Assembly (NCBI RefSeq): GCF_000620705.1
Contig: NZ_KK211171.1
Span: 291,035-355,034, forward strand
Length of the DNA stretch: 64,000 nt
Reading direction: 5' to 3'
Source: Nocardioides sp. URHA0020
Lineage (GTDB): Bacteria > Actinomycetota > Actinomycetes > Propionibacteriales > Nocardioidaceae
Position 1 is the first letter of the stretch, and each line of letters opens with the position of its first letter. Below, one piece after another: positions 1 to 8,675 of the stretch. The translations under genes were made by a program, and so were the position numbers. The notes under the pieces are model-generated. The model was not told the DNA's origin. It saw only the letters and a program-made list of their open reading frames with translations, and did not search any database.

Positions 1-58
1 TGGCTCCCGGCGCTGGGTGCCACGCGCGCCGACTGAGCGCGGTGTCTCGCACCAGAGA

Positions 59-89
59 GGGGCGCTGGGCTGCACGGTCTCAGCGCCCC
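59..89 (-). terminator. Putative hairpin terminator of the GH106-like gene
   Basis: A perfect 9-bp inverted repeat (GGGGCGCTG / CAGCGCCCC) with a 13-nt loop lies 26 nt beyond the stop codon of the glycoside hydrolase on the minus strand. There is no U-tract, which is common for actinobacterial terminators. Confidence 0.55.
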
Positions 90-114
90 TACCTGGTGCT
101 TCGGTGTGTCCCGG

Positions 115-3100
115 TCAGCGTCGCTTGCGGACGACCTTGATGGTGACCACCTCCGACTTGGACGCCTTCAGCAGGGTCGAGCCGTTGAACGTGGCTCCGA
201 TGCGGTGCTTGCCGACCTTCAGCTTCGGCAGCTTCACGACCGCTCGACCGTTGGTCACCTTGACCGTCCGGAAGGGCTTCCGGTCGACGGTGACGCGGAC
301 CGTGCCGACGACCTTGGCTCTGGAGGACACAGTCACGACCGCGGTGGCTCGCTTTCCTGCCTTCATCGTGGTCGGCGAGACCTTGAGCTTCGTCGTGGTC
401 GCCACCTTCACCGGGACCGGGGTCGGGTCGGCTGCGGTCTTCAGCACCGTGTCGCGGTACGGCGTGAGCACGATCGGACCCATGAGCCCGGTGTTCTGCC
501 AGGCCGGCATCTGGTAGTTCCCGTCACCGGACTTGCGGACCGCGTTGAACATCGTGGTCGCGACGCGCACCTCGATGGTGTTCTCGCCGGGCTCGAGGTT
601 CGTGCCGAGGTCGATGCGGCCACGGTCGGCCTGGTTGACCGCCACTTCGGTGCCGTTGACGGTCACCGTGGCGGAGTCGAGGACGTCCCCGAGCGCCAGG
701 TACGCACCGTCAGTGCTGGTCCAGGTCGACGGGAGGGTCACCGTGGTGGTGTACGTCCCGACGCCGGAGGCCTGCGAGAGGTCCACCGGTGCGGTGATGT
801 CGCGCCACGACGGCAGCTTGCCGTTCTCCCCTGCGGTGATGTCGATCGCAGGCTGGTCGGTCTTGGTCGTCGTGTACTGGTTCGCGCCCGGTGTCCAGGT
901 CTGGGCGTTCAGCGTCCACGAGCTCAGGTTCTGACTTGCGGCCAGACCGCTGACTGCGGTGTTGCGCTGAACTCCGTTGCTGAACGTCGTGGCGTACGAG
1001 CCGTCGGCGGTGGCACGCAGCGCGAGCCCCTGCCCGCCGGTTGCCACGATCTCGCCGGTGCTTGCCACGGCGTGCACCGCGAGCGCAGGTGCAGGAGCGG
1101 TCGTGCTGCTCGCCAGGGCGAGGACGACGGCGTCGTGCGCCCCGACCTTCACATGCACCGTGACGCCGGAGTTGTCGCTGGTGTACTCGGCGATCGGCTC
1201 GATCTTGCCCGTCCAGGTGTCCAGTTGGAACGGGACACCGGTACCGGCGAGCGTGAGGTCCTGTTCGACGGGCGTGTTGGACCGGTTGTAGACGAAGTCG
1301 TAGCTGACCCCGTCGGCTTCACGGCGTACCAGGCCCAGTGCCGAGGTCGGCTCGGCCGGCTCTACGGCCGGTCGGACGTTGGCGGCCTCGAGGGCTGCGG
1401 GCAGGTCGGCCTCGGCGGCCACCTGCGTCACGCTCGGCTGGTCCAGGAGGTCCTCGACGACACCGGCCAGGTCACCGGAGCCGGGCTTGGCGCCGGGGCT
1501 GGTGGACGGTGCGTCGCCGATGACGAAGAGCTTCAGGCCGTCTTCGGCGAGCTCGAGGAGCCGCTGGGCGTCGGGTACCGACATGGTCGTCTGGTTGTTC
1601 AGCACCAGCGCCTGCTGGTCGGAGGTGTCACCGAACAGGCCGCCGTCTGCCTCGACCGACACGTCGGAGAGGAAGTCGGGTGCGACGTAGTCGTAGGTGT
1701 ACCCGGCCTGAGAGGTGGCGGAGTCGTTGCCGAGCATGTGTTGCACCGGACCCTGGCTGCCGACACCGTTGCCGAGCAGGCCGTACTCGGCGTAGTACAC
1801 GCCGAGGTCGACGGTCGCACGGCCCTGTCGAAGTACCAGTTGGGTGCGGGCGAGTGCGTCGTTGACGTTCTTGTAGTCGGGCCAGCTTGCCTGCCTTGGA
1901 CCGAACTCGTCGTTGACGCTGATGACGCCGAAGATGTCCCACGGGTGGTAACCGGGCCATGAGCCACCGTCACGGCCTGCGGAGCCGACCCCGGCGGGCG
2001 CGTCACGGTACGCGTAGCCGTGCCAGACGAGCTGGTTCACGCCCCCGGCGTAGGACTTGTAGATGCTGTCCAGCAGGCCCTGGGAGTACTTGCCGCCGAC
2101 GGCGGTGCCGTCGCCGCCCTGCCCGAACTGGCCGGGGACGCTCGGGCCGGCGAGGCTGGAGCGGTAGCCGCCCTGGAAGATCGCGCAGCACTCCACGGAC
2201 ACGACGTTGCGGCCGGCGACGTGGGCTCCTCCGGCGACGACGCGGTAGTCCTGCTCGGCGCCGAGGGTGTTGTTGCCGGCACCGAAGTTGAGCGACTCGC
2301 CCTCGGGGATGCCGGTCCTGGTCGCTGCGACTCCGGACTGGATGGGGGTTCCGTACGCCTGGGCCCGGAAGTTGAGGTTGTGGCTGGCTGCCCACCGCTG
2401 CATCGTGGTGACGTACCGGCCCGCGTAGAGGTCGCTGAGGGTCTCGCGGTAGTCCTCGCGGAACTTCGCTCCGACACCGGCCAGTTCGAACGCCGGGGTC
2501 CCGGTGCCCTGGAGACCGGAGCCGGCGAGGGCCGGTAGCAAGGTCGTCGGGTCGTAGCCGCGCAGGTTCGCGAAGTCCTGCAGGAGGTTCCACGTCCACT
2601 TCTGCGTGGATCCGAGTTCGAGGGAGTCCTCGAACACCGAACCCCCGCCGACCTTGTCGAGGTTCTTCTGCACTGCGTCAGTGAGGATGTTCTCGTCCCA
2701 GAAGCTGCCCTGGATGCGCGCACCACCGCGGCTCCAGTGGTCGACCACGTAGTTGGGCTGCGTGGCTGTGTAGCCGCCGCTCTGCGCGACGAGGCCGGAG
2801 GCGGTCTGGAGGAAGTCGATGACGACCCACGGGTTGCCGTTGCCGACCGGGAACGTGAAGTCGAGCTTCCCGCCGGTGACGTGACCGGTGACATCGGCGA
2901 CCGAGTCCGGAACCAGACCGACCGAGCCGGTCGTGCTGGTGCCGCAAGCGGCGGCGCACTGTGCCACGAGCGTCTTGATGCGGGTGGTCTTCGCTACGTT
3001 GAGGACGGCGTCGTTGACGTCGTGGGGATTCTTGACCGCCGAGACGGACAGTTCGCCACACGCAGCGGTGCGGTCCCCGAGGCCGGTCACGACGACCTTC

Positions 3101-3813
3101 TCCGCGACCCCGCCCGTGCCGACCGTGACGGTGTCGCCAGCGGCTAGGCCTCCGAGCTTCTCGACATTGAGGACGTCGTCACCTGGGGCGGCAGCGGCGC
3201 ACAGTTTCGTCGTGACCGACGGCACCGCCGTGGTCGGCGACGGCAGCACGCCCGTGCGCGACGTTCCGGCGTCGTTGAACTCCCGGCCGTAGACGAGCTG
3301 CTGCTCGGCCTCCGGCTGGTTGAAGCTGTTCAGGCTCGGCACCGTGGCCGGGTACTGCGGACCGAGGTTCTGATCGACCACCAACCCGAGCTTGGCCGCC
3401 TCAGCAGTGATGACCTCGATCTTGTGCGCCCACAGCGGCGTACCCCACCCGTACTGGGCAGTGAACGCGTTGGACTGGTTGCCCGATCCCGGGACGATGA
3501 ACGGGGAGACCTCTACCCCGCCAGCACCCGAGGCCGCGATGTCGTGGAGCTCGTCACGCAGGACGTCGTCATCGGTGTACGCCAACGGCATCCACCACCG
3601 GTACATCGGACGGACACTCTTCGGCGGGCTTGCGAACGCTTCAGCAGTCAGGCTCGTCGGTGCGTGTGCCGGGGCGGCCGACGCAGGGCTGCTGCCCGCG
3701 ACGGTGGTCAGCGCAAGCGCCGGCACTACGGAGGCGGCGACAGCGAGGGCAGCCGCGGCCGCGACTGCTGCGCGTCGTCGACCTCGCAGACGAACAGGTA
3801 GAGCTCGGGTCAT
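115..3813 (-). CDS. Secreted GH106-like glycoside hydrolase (alpha-L-rhamnosidase-type)
   Basis: This 1232-residue protein starts with a typical export signal: an arginine-rich start, a long Ala/Val core and a likely cleavage site near residues 46-48. The mature N-terminus (VRPMYRWWMP, then DELHDIAASGAGGVEV at about 85-100) resembles the opening of GH106 alpha-L-rhamnosidases, which act on plant or microbial rhamnosides. A GH2-like beta-sandwich lies at about 1030-1130 (LGDVLDSATVTVNGTEV). The last 85 residues form a basic Ig-like domain of Lys/Val/Thr-rich strands, perhaps for wall or glycan binding. No LPxTG anchor is visible. The ATG is preceded by GAGGTAG. Substrate is not shown by sequence; the family call is by motif resemblance only. 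It lies downstream of a ROK regulator but has its own promoter and operator. Confidence 0.75.
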   Translation of the reverse strand: MTRALPVRLRGRRRAAVAAAAALAVAASVVPALALTTVAGSSPASAAPAHAPTSLTAEAFASPPKSVRPMYRWWMPLAYTDDDVLRDELHDIAASGAGGVEVSPFIVPGSGNQSNAFTAQYGWGTPLWAHKIEVITAEAAKLGLVVDQNLGPQYPATVPSLNSFNQPEAEQQLVYGREFNDAGTSRTGVLPSPTTAVPSVTTKLCAAAAPGDDVLNVEKLGGLAAGDTVTVGTGGVAEKVVVTGLGDRTAACGELSVSAVKNPHDVNDAVLNVAKTTRIKTLVAQCAAACGTSTTGSVGLVPDSVADVTGHVTGGKLDFTFPVGNGNPWVVIDFLQTASGLVAQSGGYTATQPNYVVDHWSRGGARIQGSFWDENILTDAVQKNLDKVGGGSVFEDSLELGSTQKWTWNLLQDFANLRGYDPTTLLPALAGSGLQGTGTPAFELAGVGAKFREDYRETLSDLYAGRYVTTMQRWAASHNLNFRAQAYGTPIQSGVAATRTGIPEGESLNFGAGNNTLGAEQDYRVVAGGAHVAGRNVVSVECCAIFQGGYRSSLAGPSVPGQFGQGGDGTAVGGKYSQGLLDSIYKSYAGGVNQLVWHGYAYRDAPAGVGSAGRDGGSWPGYHPWDIFGVISVNDEFGPRQASWPDYKNVNDALARTQLVLRQGRATVDLGVYYAEYGLLGNGVGSQGPVQHMLGNDSATSQAGYTYDYVAPDFLSDVSVEADGGLFGDTSDQQALVLNNQTTMSVPDAQRLLELAEDGLKLFVIGDAPSTSPGAKPGSGDLAGVVEDLLDQPSVTQVAAEADLPAALEAANVRPAVEPAEPTSALGLVRREADGVSYDFVYNRSNTPVEQDLTLAGTGVPFQLDTWTGKIEPIAEYTSDNSGVTVHVKVGAHDAVVLALASSTTAPAPALAVHAVASTGEIVATGGQGLALRATADGSYATTFSNGVQRNTAVSGLAASQNLSSWTLNAQTWTPGANQYTTTKTDQPAIDITAGENGKLPSWRDITAPVDLSQASGVGTYTTTVTLPSTWTSTDGAYLALGDVLDSATVTVNGTEVAVNQADRGRIDLGTNLEPGENTIEVRVATTMFNAVRKSGDGNYQMPAWQNTGLMGPIVLTPYRDTVLKTAADPTPVPVKVATTTKLKVSPTTMKAGKRATAVVTVSSRAKVVGTVRVTVDRKPFRTVKVTNGRAVVKLPKLKVGKHRIGATFNGSTLLKASKSEVVTIKVVRKRR

Positions 3814-3831
3814 GGGACTACCTCAGCATGA

Positions 3832-3845
3832 TTGAAAGGTTTCAA
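3832..3845. promoter_or_regulatory. Palindromic operator (LacI-type) in front of the GH106-like gene
   Basis: TTGAAA-GG-TTTCAA is a perfect inverted repeat 19-32 nt upstream of the ATG. It lies just downstream of the predicted -10, where a bound repressor would block transcription. LacI-family sugar regulators of actinobacteria often bind TTGAAA-type palindromes. No LacI gene is in this window, so the regulator would be elsewhere, or the nearby ROK protein could bind it. Confidence 0.6.
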
Positions 3846-3857
3846 GTGACGCCGGTC

Positions 3858-3886
3858 ACGCTAAGCCGTCGAATGTCGCCCGTCAA
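3858..3886 (-). promoter_or_regulatory. Promoter of the GH106-like gene
   Basis: On the minus strand TTGACG (3881-3886) and TAGCGT (3858-3863) are separated by 17 bp, a good sigma-70-type match. The expected start point near 3851 places the TTGAAA palindrome at about +6 to +20. Confidence 0.6.
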
Positions 3887-3999
3887 CAAGAAACTAGGAG
3901 TGTCTTATTTCGTCACACCTGGAATGGCCCGAGGCGCCGGCGTGCGGCGAAGCGCGAAGCCGTACCGATGGGCACGGATCGCGTCGTCGCGGCGGTGAA

Positions 4000-5190
4000 T
4001 CAGCCGACCTGCGCGCCGTCGGCGAGACGCATGCCGGACTTCGAGGCTGCCAGCAGGGCGGCTCCGAGAGCCTCGGCTCGCGCGCCGAGCTCGGCGCGGA
4101 CGATCCGGATGTCGTGGTTGGCGACGGGCGGCAGGGCGAGCGCGAGGGCCTGGCGCGCGGCCTCGAGCAGCGTCTCGCTCGAGTGCGGGCGCGCGGTCAG
4201 GTCCCCGCCGATCACGACCAAGCTCGGGTCGGCGATCGTGCAAACGCCGGCCAACGCGTTGCCGAGGACCTGGCCGGCGTCGGCGAGCAGACGCAGGGCC
4301 CCGCGGTCACCGGCGTCCGCGAGGTCGAGCAGGTCGCCGACCCTGGCCTCGGGTCCGACCGTGTGCGCCAGAGCACTGAGCAGGGCACGTTTGCTGACGA
4401 CCGTCTCGAGGCATCCTCGAGCCCCGCACCGACAGATCTTGCCGTCGGCGACCACGGGAAGGTGGCCGAGCTCCCCGGCGGTGCCTGACGCCCCCACGTG
4501 CACCCGGCCTCCGAGCACGAGGCCGCAACCAACGCCCTCACCCAGCATCACGTAGACGAGGTCGTCGACTGCCGTGCCGGCGCCGAGGCGCCACTCAGCG
4601 AGCGCTCCCAGGGTCGCGTCGTTGCCCAGGTAGACCGGCAGTCCGGTCCGCTCGCCCAGGATGCCGGCGATGTCGACACCGCCCCAGTCCAGCAGCATCG
4701 GCGGAGACGCGAGCGCGCGTGAGCCGACCACCGGCGCCGAGACGGCGACGCCGACAGCGAGCACCCCGTCTCGGGGGACCTCGCTCGCCTCCAGCAGGTC
4801 AGCGGTGCTGCGAGCGAGGTGATCGAGCGAGGCCGCCGGCTCGTGGTCGACGTCGAGGAAGTGGCGCTGCTGCATGAGGACCGTGCCGTCCAGCGACGTG
4901 AGCACCACCCTGAGGTCGGCGTGGCCCAGGTGGATCCCGATCAGGGACCCGGCTCGGGGCGCAAGCCCGAGGGCCATGGCCGGCCGCCCGCCCGCCGCTG
5001 CCGGCTTGATGCCGAGCTCGACCAGCACCCCCGCGTCGATCAGGCTGGCGACCAGGATGGAGACGGCGGAGGTGGACAGGCCGGTCAACCGGGCCACGTC
5101 GGCTCTGCTGCAACGCGGGCGCGCCTGGACAGCAGCGACCACTGCGCGGCCATTGCGGCTGCGCAGCGACTCCAGACCGACCATGCTCAC
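4000..5190 (-). CDS. ROK-family transcriptional repressor
   Basis: A 396-residue protein with an N-terminal winged helix-turn-helix (about 10-65, with CSRADVARLTGLSTSAVS as recognition region) and a C-terminal ROK sugar-kinase-like domain. The zinc-binding motif CRCGARGCLE is present at about residue 250, and glycine-rich phosphate-loop segments (IGIHLGH, GNDATLGALAEWRLGAG) are intact. Such XylR/NagC-type proteins repress sugar catabolic genes until a sugar binds. The start is GTG at 5190; an in-frame ATG two codons later is an alternative, and neither has a clear ribosome binding site. It is divergent from the GH3 gene, with inverted repeats between them, so autoregulation and control of GH3 are likely. 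Confidence 0.9.
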   Translation of the reverse strand: MSMVGLESLRSRNGRAVVAAVQARPRCSRADVARLTGLSTSAVSILVASLIDAGVLVELGIKPAAAGGRPAMALGLAPRAGSLIGIHLGHADLRVVLTSLDGTVLMQQRHFLDVDHEPAASLDHLARSTADLLEASEVPRDGVLAVGVAVSAPVVGSRALASPPMLLDWGGVDIAGILGERTGLPVYLGNDATLGALAEWRLGAGTAVDDLVYVMLGEGVGCGLVLGGRVHVGASGTAGELGHLPVVADGKICRCGARGCLETVVSKRALLSALAHTVGPEARVGDLLDLADAGDRGALRLLADAGQVLGNALAGVCTIADPSLVVIGGDLTARPHSSETLLEAARQALALALPPVANHDIRIVRAELGARAEALGAALLAASKSGMRLADGAQVG

Positions 5191-5225
5191 GGCAGCAGCC
5201 TAGGCGACTTAGTTCATCCATATGT

Positions 5226-5260
5226 GGACAAACAACAAAAAACCTTCCTTCGGTTTGTCC
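5226..5260. promoter_or_regulatory. Inverted repeat in the ROK/GH3 divergent promoter region
   Basis: GGACAAAC (5226-5233) and GTTTGTCC (5253-5260) form a perfect 8-bp inverted repeat around an A-rich 19-bp spacer, directly upstream of the GH3 -35 box. The region is AT-rich compared with its surroundings. Two further TCCA/TGGA pairs lie at 5217-5228 and 5267-5279. GACAAAC-type half sites are known for ROK/XylR regulators, so this is the best candidate operator for the adjacent ROK protein. Confidence 0.55.
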
Positions 5261-5289
5261 TTGACCTGGACAATATCCACGCCTACCGT
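5261..5289 (+). promoter_or_regulatory. Promoter of the GH3 gene
   Basis: TTGACC (5261-5266), a 17-bp spacer and TACCGT (5284-5289) fit an actinobacterial housekeeping promoter. The 5' leader contains a small GCGCAC/GTGCGC hairpin at 5341-5356. The coding start follows at 5376. Confidence 0.6.
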
Positions 5290-5375
5290 CTGAGAGCCAC
5301 GTCACGTCCCTCTCGGGCCTGAACTGGCTCTCTACTCGGCGCGCACTCGGGTGCGCACTATCTCGGAGCACACAC

Positions 5376-8300
5376 ATGGTCAGCAGCAATCGCCGACGCC
5401 TCGGCACCCTCCTCGGCCTCTCCCTCTCAGCGAACGCTCTCGGCGCCGCCGGCGTCGCGGCTGGTACGGCGTCCGCCTCACCACCCACGGCCCCATTGGC
5501 GTCCGCGGCGGCCGCCGCGGGTCGTCCGGTCTACCTCGACCGCTCGTACACCCCGGCGGAGCGCGCCGCCGACCTGGTGTCGCGGATGTCGCTGGCGGAG
5601 AAGGCCCAGCAGATGAACAGCAGCCAAGCCCCGGCCCTGCCGCGTCTCGGGATCGCCGCTTGGGGCTGGTGGAACGAGTCCAACCACGGGGTCAACGCGT
5701 CGACCATCACGCCGACCGGCAACGCCACGACGCTGACCAACACCACGTCGTACCCGTCGGACCTGTCGATGGGCAGCACCTGGGACCCGGAGCTCGTCTA
5801 CCGCGAGGCCTCCCTGATCGGTGACGAGGCCCGCGACACGGCGCCCGACAACCGGCTCAACCTCGACTTCTACGCCCCGACGGTCAACCTCGCCCGCGAC
5901 CCGCGGTGGGGGCGCAACGACGAGGCCTGGAGCGAGGACCCGACGCTGACCGCGCAGCTGGCGGGGCAGTACGTCAACGGCCTCCAGGGTCAGACCACCG
6001 ACGGCACCCTGCCGGCCTCCGCCCACGGCTACTACAAGGCGATCGCCACGCTGAAGCACTACGCGGCGAACAACAGCGAGGTCAACCGGCGCAACGGCTC
6101 GTCCGACATGGATCAGCGCACGCTGCGCGAGTATTACACCAAGCAGTTCGCCGACATCGTGAAGTCGGCCCACCCCGGCTCGATCATGAGCTCCTACAAC
6201 GAGGTCAACGGGGTGCCGGCTGCAGCGAGCGTGCAGCTGATGAGCGACCTGGCGCGCGACACCTACGGGTTCGACGGCTACTTCACCTCGGACTGCGACG
6301 CGGTCTACGAGATCCAGGCCGGGCACCACTGGCAGCCGCCGGGTGCCAGCGCGCCCCTCGACCAGTACTCCCGCTCGGCGTGGGCCATCGCCGCAGGCGA
6401 AGACCTCGACTGCAACTGGGGCTACCACGACCAGTACAGCTACGGGAACACCGTTCCCACGGCGATCGCGCAGCAGATCAAGACCGAGACCGACACCTTC
6501 AACGTCGGCGACGTCGACACCTCGCTGACCCGCCTGTTCACCGCTCGGATCGAGACCGGCGAGTTCGACAAGGAGAACACGGTCCCGTGGGTCCGCGCGG
6601 CCCGCAAGCGCCTCGGTGGCGCCACCTGGACCACCTCGCCGGACAACAACGCGGTCACCGAGACGCCCGAGCGGCTCTCGCAGGCGCGGCAGAGCGCCGA
6701 GCAGGCCCTCGTGCTGCTGAAGAACGACAAGGTCGGCGGGACCTCTCTGCTGCCGTTGAGCGTCCCGAAGAACAAGGCCTTCAAGGTTGCCGTGGTCGGC
6801 TACTTCGCGCACCCGGCGCAGCTCTTCACCGGCGGCTACTCCAGCCGCCAGGTCAACGCCGGTGCCGCCAACAACATCGACGCCTACACCGGCATCAAGG
6901 ACGCCGTCGAGGCTCGGAACCCGAACGCCCAGGTCGACTTCCTGCCCGGCGTCACCGGCGGGACCAGCGCATCGCAGCTCACCACCGTCGACCCCGACAC
7001 CCTTGCCAAGGTCGGCGGGTACGACGCGGTCGTGGTCGTCGCCGGCACCGACGGGAGCACCGCCTCGGAGGACCACGACCGTACGACGACCGCTCTGCCC
7101 GGCGCCCAGGCCTCGATGATCAGCCAGGTCGAGGCCGCCAACCCGCGCACGGTCGTCTATCTCCAGACCGTCGGCTCGGTCGACGTGCGCAGCTTCGAGC
7201 AGACCAGCCCCGCCCTCCTGTGGAGCTCCTACCTCGGGCAGCGCCAGGGCCCGGCGATCGCCGACGTCCTGCTCGGCAAGGTCAACCCCAGCGGGCACCT
7301 GCCCTTCACCTGGTACACCGACGACAGCCAGCTGCCGGCGATCACCGACTACGCGATCCGGCCCAGCCAGTCGGCTCCCGGTCGCACGTACATGTACTAC
7401 ACGGGCTCCCCGAGCTTCGCCTTCGGTCACGGCCTCAGCTACAGCAGCTTCCGGTTCTCGGACCTGAAGGTGACCGGCCGGTCCGTCGACGCCTCGGGCA
7501 CCGTGACCGCCACCGCCAAGGTCACCAACACCGGCGACGTCGCCGGCGCGGCGACCCCGCAGCTGTACGTGACGACCCCCTTCGCCTCAGCCGCGGCTGA
7601 ACGACCGGCCAAGCGGCTGCTCGCCTTCGACCGCGTCGTGGTGAAGCCCGGCAAGACCGTGAAGGTCAGCTTCTCCGCGCCTGCCTCCCAGCTGGCTTTC
7701 CTCGACGAAGACAGCGAGACCATGCACGTCGACCGGGGGACCTACGGCCTTCAGCTGGCAGCCTCGGTCTCCGATGTGCGCCAGCGCGCGTCGGTGCAGG
7801 TGACGGGTCGACTGGGTCGCACGCCCACGACCGTGTCGGTGCGGCCCGTGCAGTCCGGTGACGCTGCCGCGGACGTTGCCCAGCGGGTCGCGTTCGACGC
7901 CGGCGCCCGGATCGACCCACAGGTCACCGTCGCGACCGACGACGAGGCGCTGCACGGCTACATCAGCAAGGGTCGCAGCACGCCGCTCCCGGCGGGCACC
8001 AAGATCCGCTACCACTCCAACCGGCGCGACGTGGTCGCCGTCGAGCAGGGCGGCACGGTGCTTCGCGCCGTCGGACCGGGCGTGGCGACGGTGACGGTCG
8101 ACGCGAAGCTGCACGGCACCACGGTGAGCACGACCTTCGTGGTGAACGTGGCTCCGCTGCAGATCACCTCCGAGCCGACGGCGGCGTTCACGGCCGGCAC
8201 GGCAGGGAGCTTCACCGTGTCCACGGCCACCACGCAGTCGCCGACGGCCCAGGAGGTGCCGAGCCTCTCGGTGAAGGGCAAGCTGCCGGCGGGGCTGGCG

Positions 8301-8435
8301 TTCGTCGACAACGGCGACGGCACCGGGACCATCTCCGGGACCCCGACCACCGCGGGGACCGTCGTGGTGCGGGTACGCGCAGCCAACGAGGTCAGTCCCC
8401 CGGTCGCCCAGGACCTCACGGTCACGGTGGGCTGA
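5376..8435 (+). CDS. Secreted GH3 beta-xylosidase/beta-glucosidase with C-terminal Ig-like domains
   Basis: A 1019-residue exported enzyme. The signal peptide (NRRRLGTLLGLSLSANALG...) is followed by the GH3 TIM-barrel domain from about residue 55. The catalytic nucleophile is Asp306 in the motif TSDCDA, which is typical of xylan beta-1,4-xylosidase-type GH3 enzymes. Other GH3 marks are DPRWGRNDEAWSEDP and the KHYAANNSE substrate segment. The alpha/beta sandwich (about 440-660) and a fibronectin-like domain (about 690-800) follow. The last about 100 residues look like a putative Ig (He_PIG) fold, with LPAGLAFVDNGDGTGTISG. The ATG is preceded by GGAG at a 7-nt spacing. Exact sugar specificity is not decidable here. 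Confidence 0.92.
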   Translation: MVSSNRRRLGTLLGLSLSANALGAAGVAAGTASASPPTAPLASAAAAAGRPVYLDRSYTPAERAADLVSRMSLAEKAQQMNSSQAPALPRLGIAAWGWWNESNHGVNASTITPTGNATTLTNTTSYPSDLSMGSTWDPELVYREASLIGDEARDTAPDNRLNLDFYAPTVNLARDPRWGRNDEAWSEDPTLTAQLAGQYVNGLQGQTTDGTLPASAHGYYKAIATLKHYAANNSEVNRRNGSSDMDQRTLREYYTKQFADIVKSAHPGSIMSSYNEVNGVPAAASVQLMSDLARDTYGFDGYFTSDCDAVYEIQAGHHWQPPGASAPLDQYSRSAWAIAAGEDLDCNWGYHDQYSYGNTVPTAIAQQIKTETDTFNVGDVDTSLTRLFTARIETGEFDKENTVPWVRAARKRLGGATWTTSPDNNAVTETPERLSQARQSAEQALVLLKNDKVGGTSLLPLSVPKNKAFKVAVVGYFAHPAQLFTGGYSSRQVNAGAANNIDAYTGIKDAVEARNPNAQVDFLPGVTGGTSASQLTTVDPDTLAKVGGYDAVVVVAGTDGSTASEDHDRTTTALPGAQASMISQVEAANPRTVVYLQTVGSVDVRSFEQTSPALLWSSYLGQRQGPAIADVLLGKVNPSGHLPFTWYTDDSQLPAITDYAIRPSQSAPGRTYMYYTGSPSFAFGHGLSYSSFRFSDLKVTGRSVDASGTVTATAKVTNTGDVAGAATPQLYVTTPFASAAAERPAKRLLAFDRVVVKPGKTVKVSFSAPASQLAFLDEDSETMHVDRGTYGLQLAASVSDVRQRASVQVTGRLGRTPTTVSVRPVQSGDAAADVAQRVAFDAGARIDPQVTVATDDEALHGYISKGRSTPLPAGTKIRYHSNRRDVVAVEQGGTVLRAVGPGVATVTVDAKLHGTTVSTTFVVNVAPLQITSEPTAAFTAGTAGSFTVSTATTQSPTAQEVPSLSVKGKLPAGLAFVDNGDGTGTISGTPTTAGTVVVRVRAANEVSPPVAQDLTVTVG

Positions 8436-8446
8436 GACGGCGAGCC

Positions 8447-8480
8447 GGCGCGGTCGTGGGCTTCGGCCCACGGCCGCGCC
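8447..8480 (+). terminator. Strong terminator after the GH3 gene
   Basis: A 15-bp stem (one G-U pair) closed by a TTCG tetraloop lies 12 nt after the GH3 stop. The very stable GC-rich hairpin has no U-tract. Confidence 0.8.
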
Positions 8481-8675
8481 GCTCTGCGCTGCCGAGGTGG
8501 GGCTCCAGGTCGGCACTGTCTCCTCAGGTTCCGGGATCGGAGGCCGAAGTAGTGCTTGTGTGACATGAGGGTCGACGAAATCCTGCGAGGAACGATCGCA
8601 GGGAGTCCTCCCCCGACCCTCGGCGCACCAACAACGGTACGTGGAGCCTGTGAGCTCGCTAGGAGGCCCAGGCTC

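Noticed and set aside
5478..7430. A 650-codon minus-strand frame inside the GH3 gene
   Set aside because: Antisense to a well-supported enzyme with catalytic Asp306; no motif of its own.
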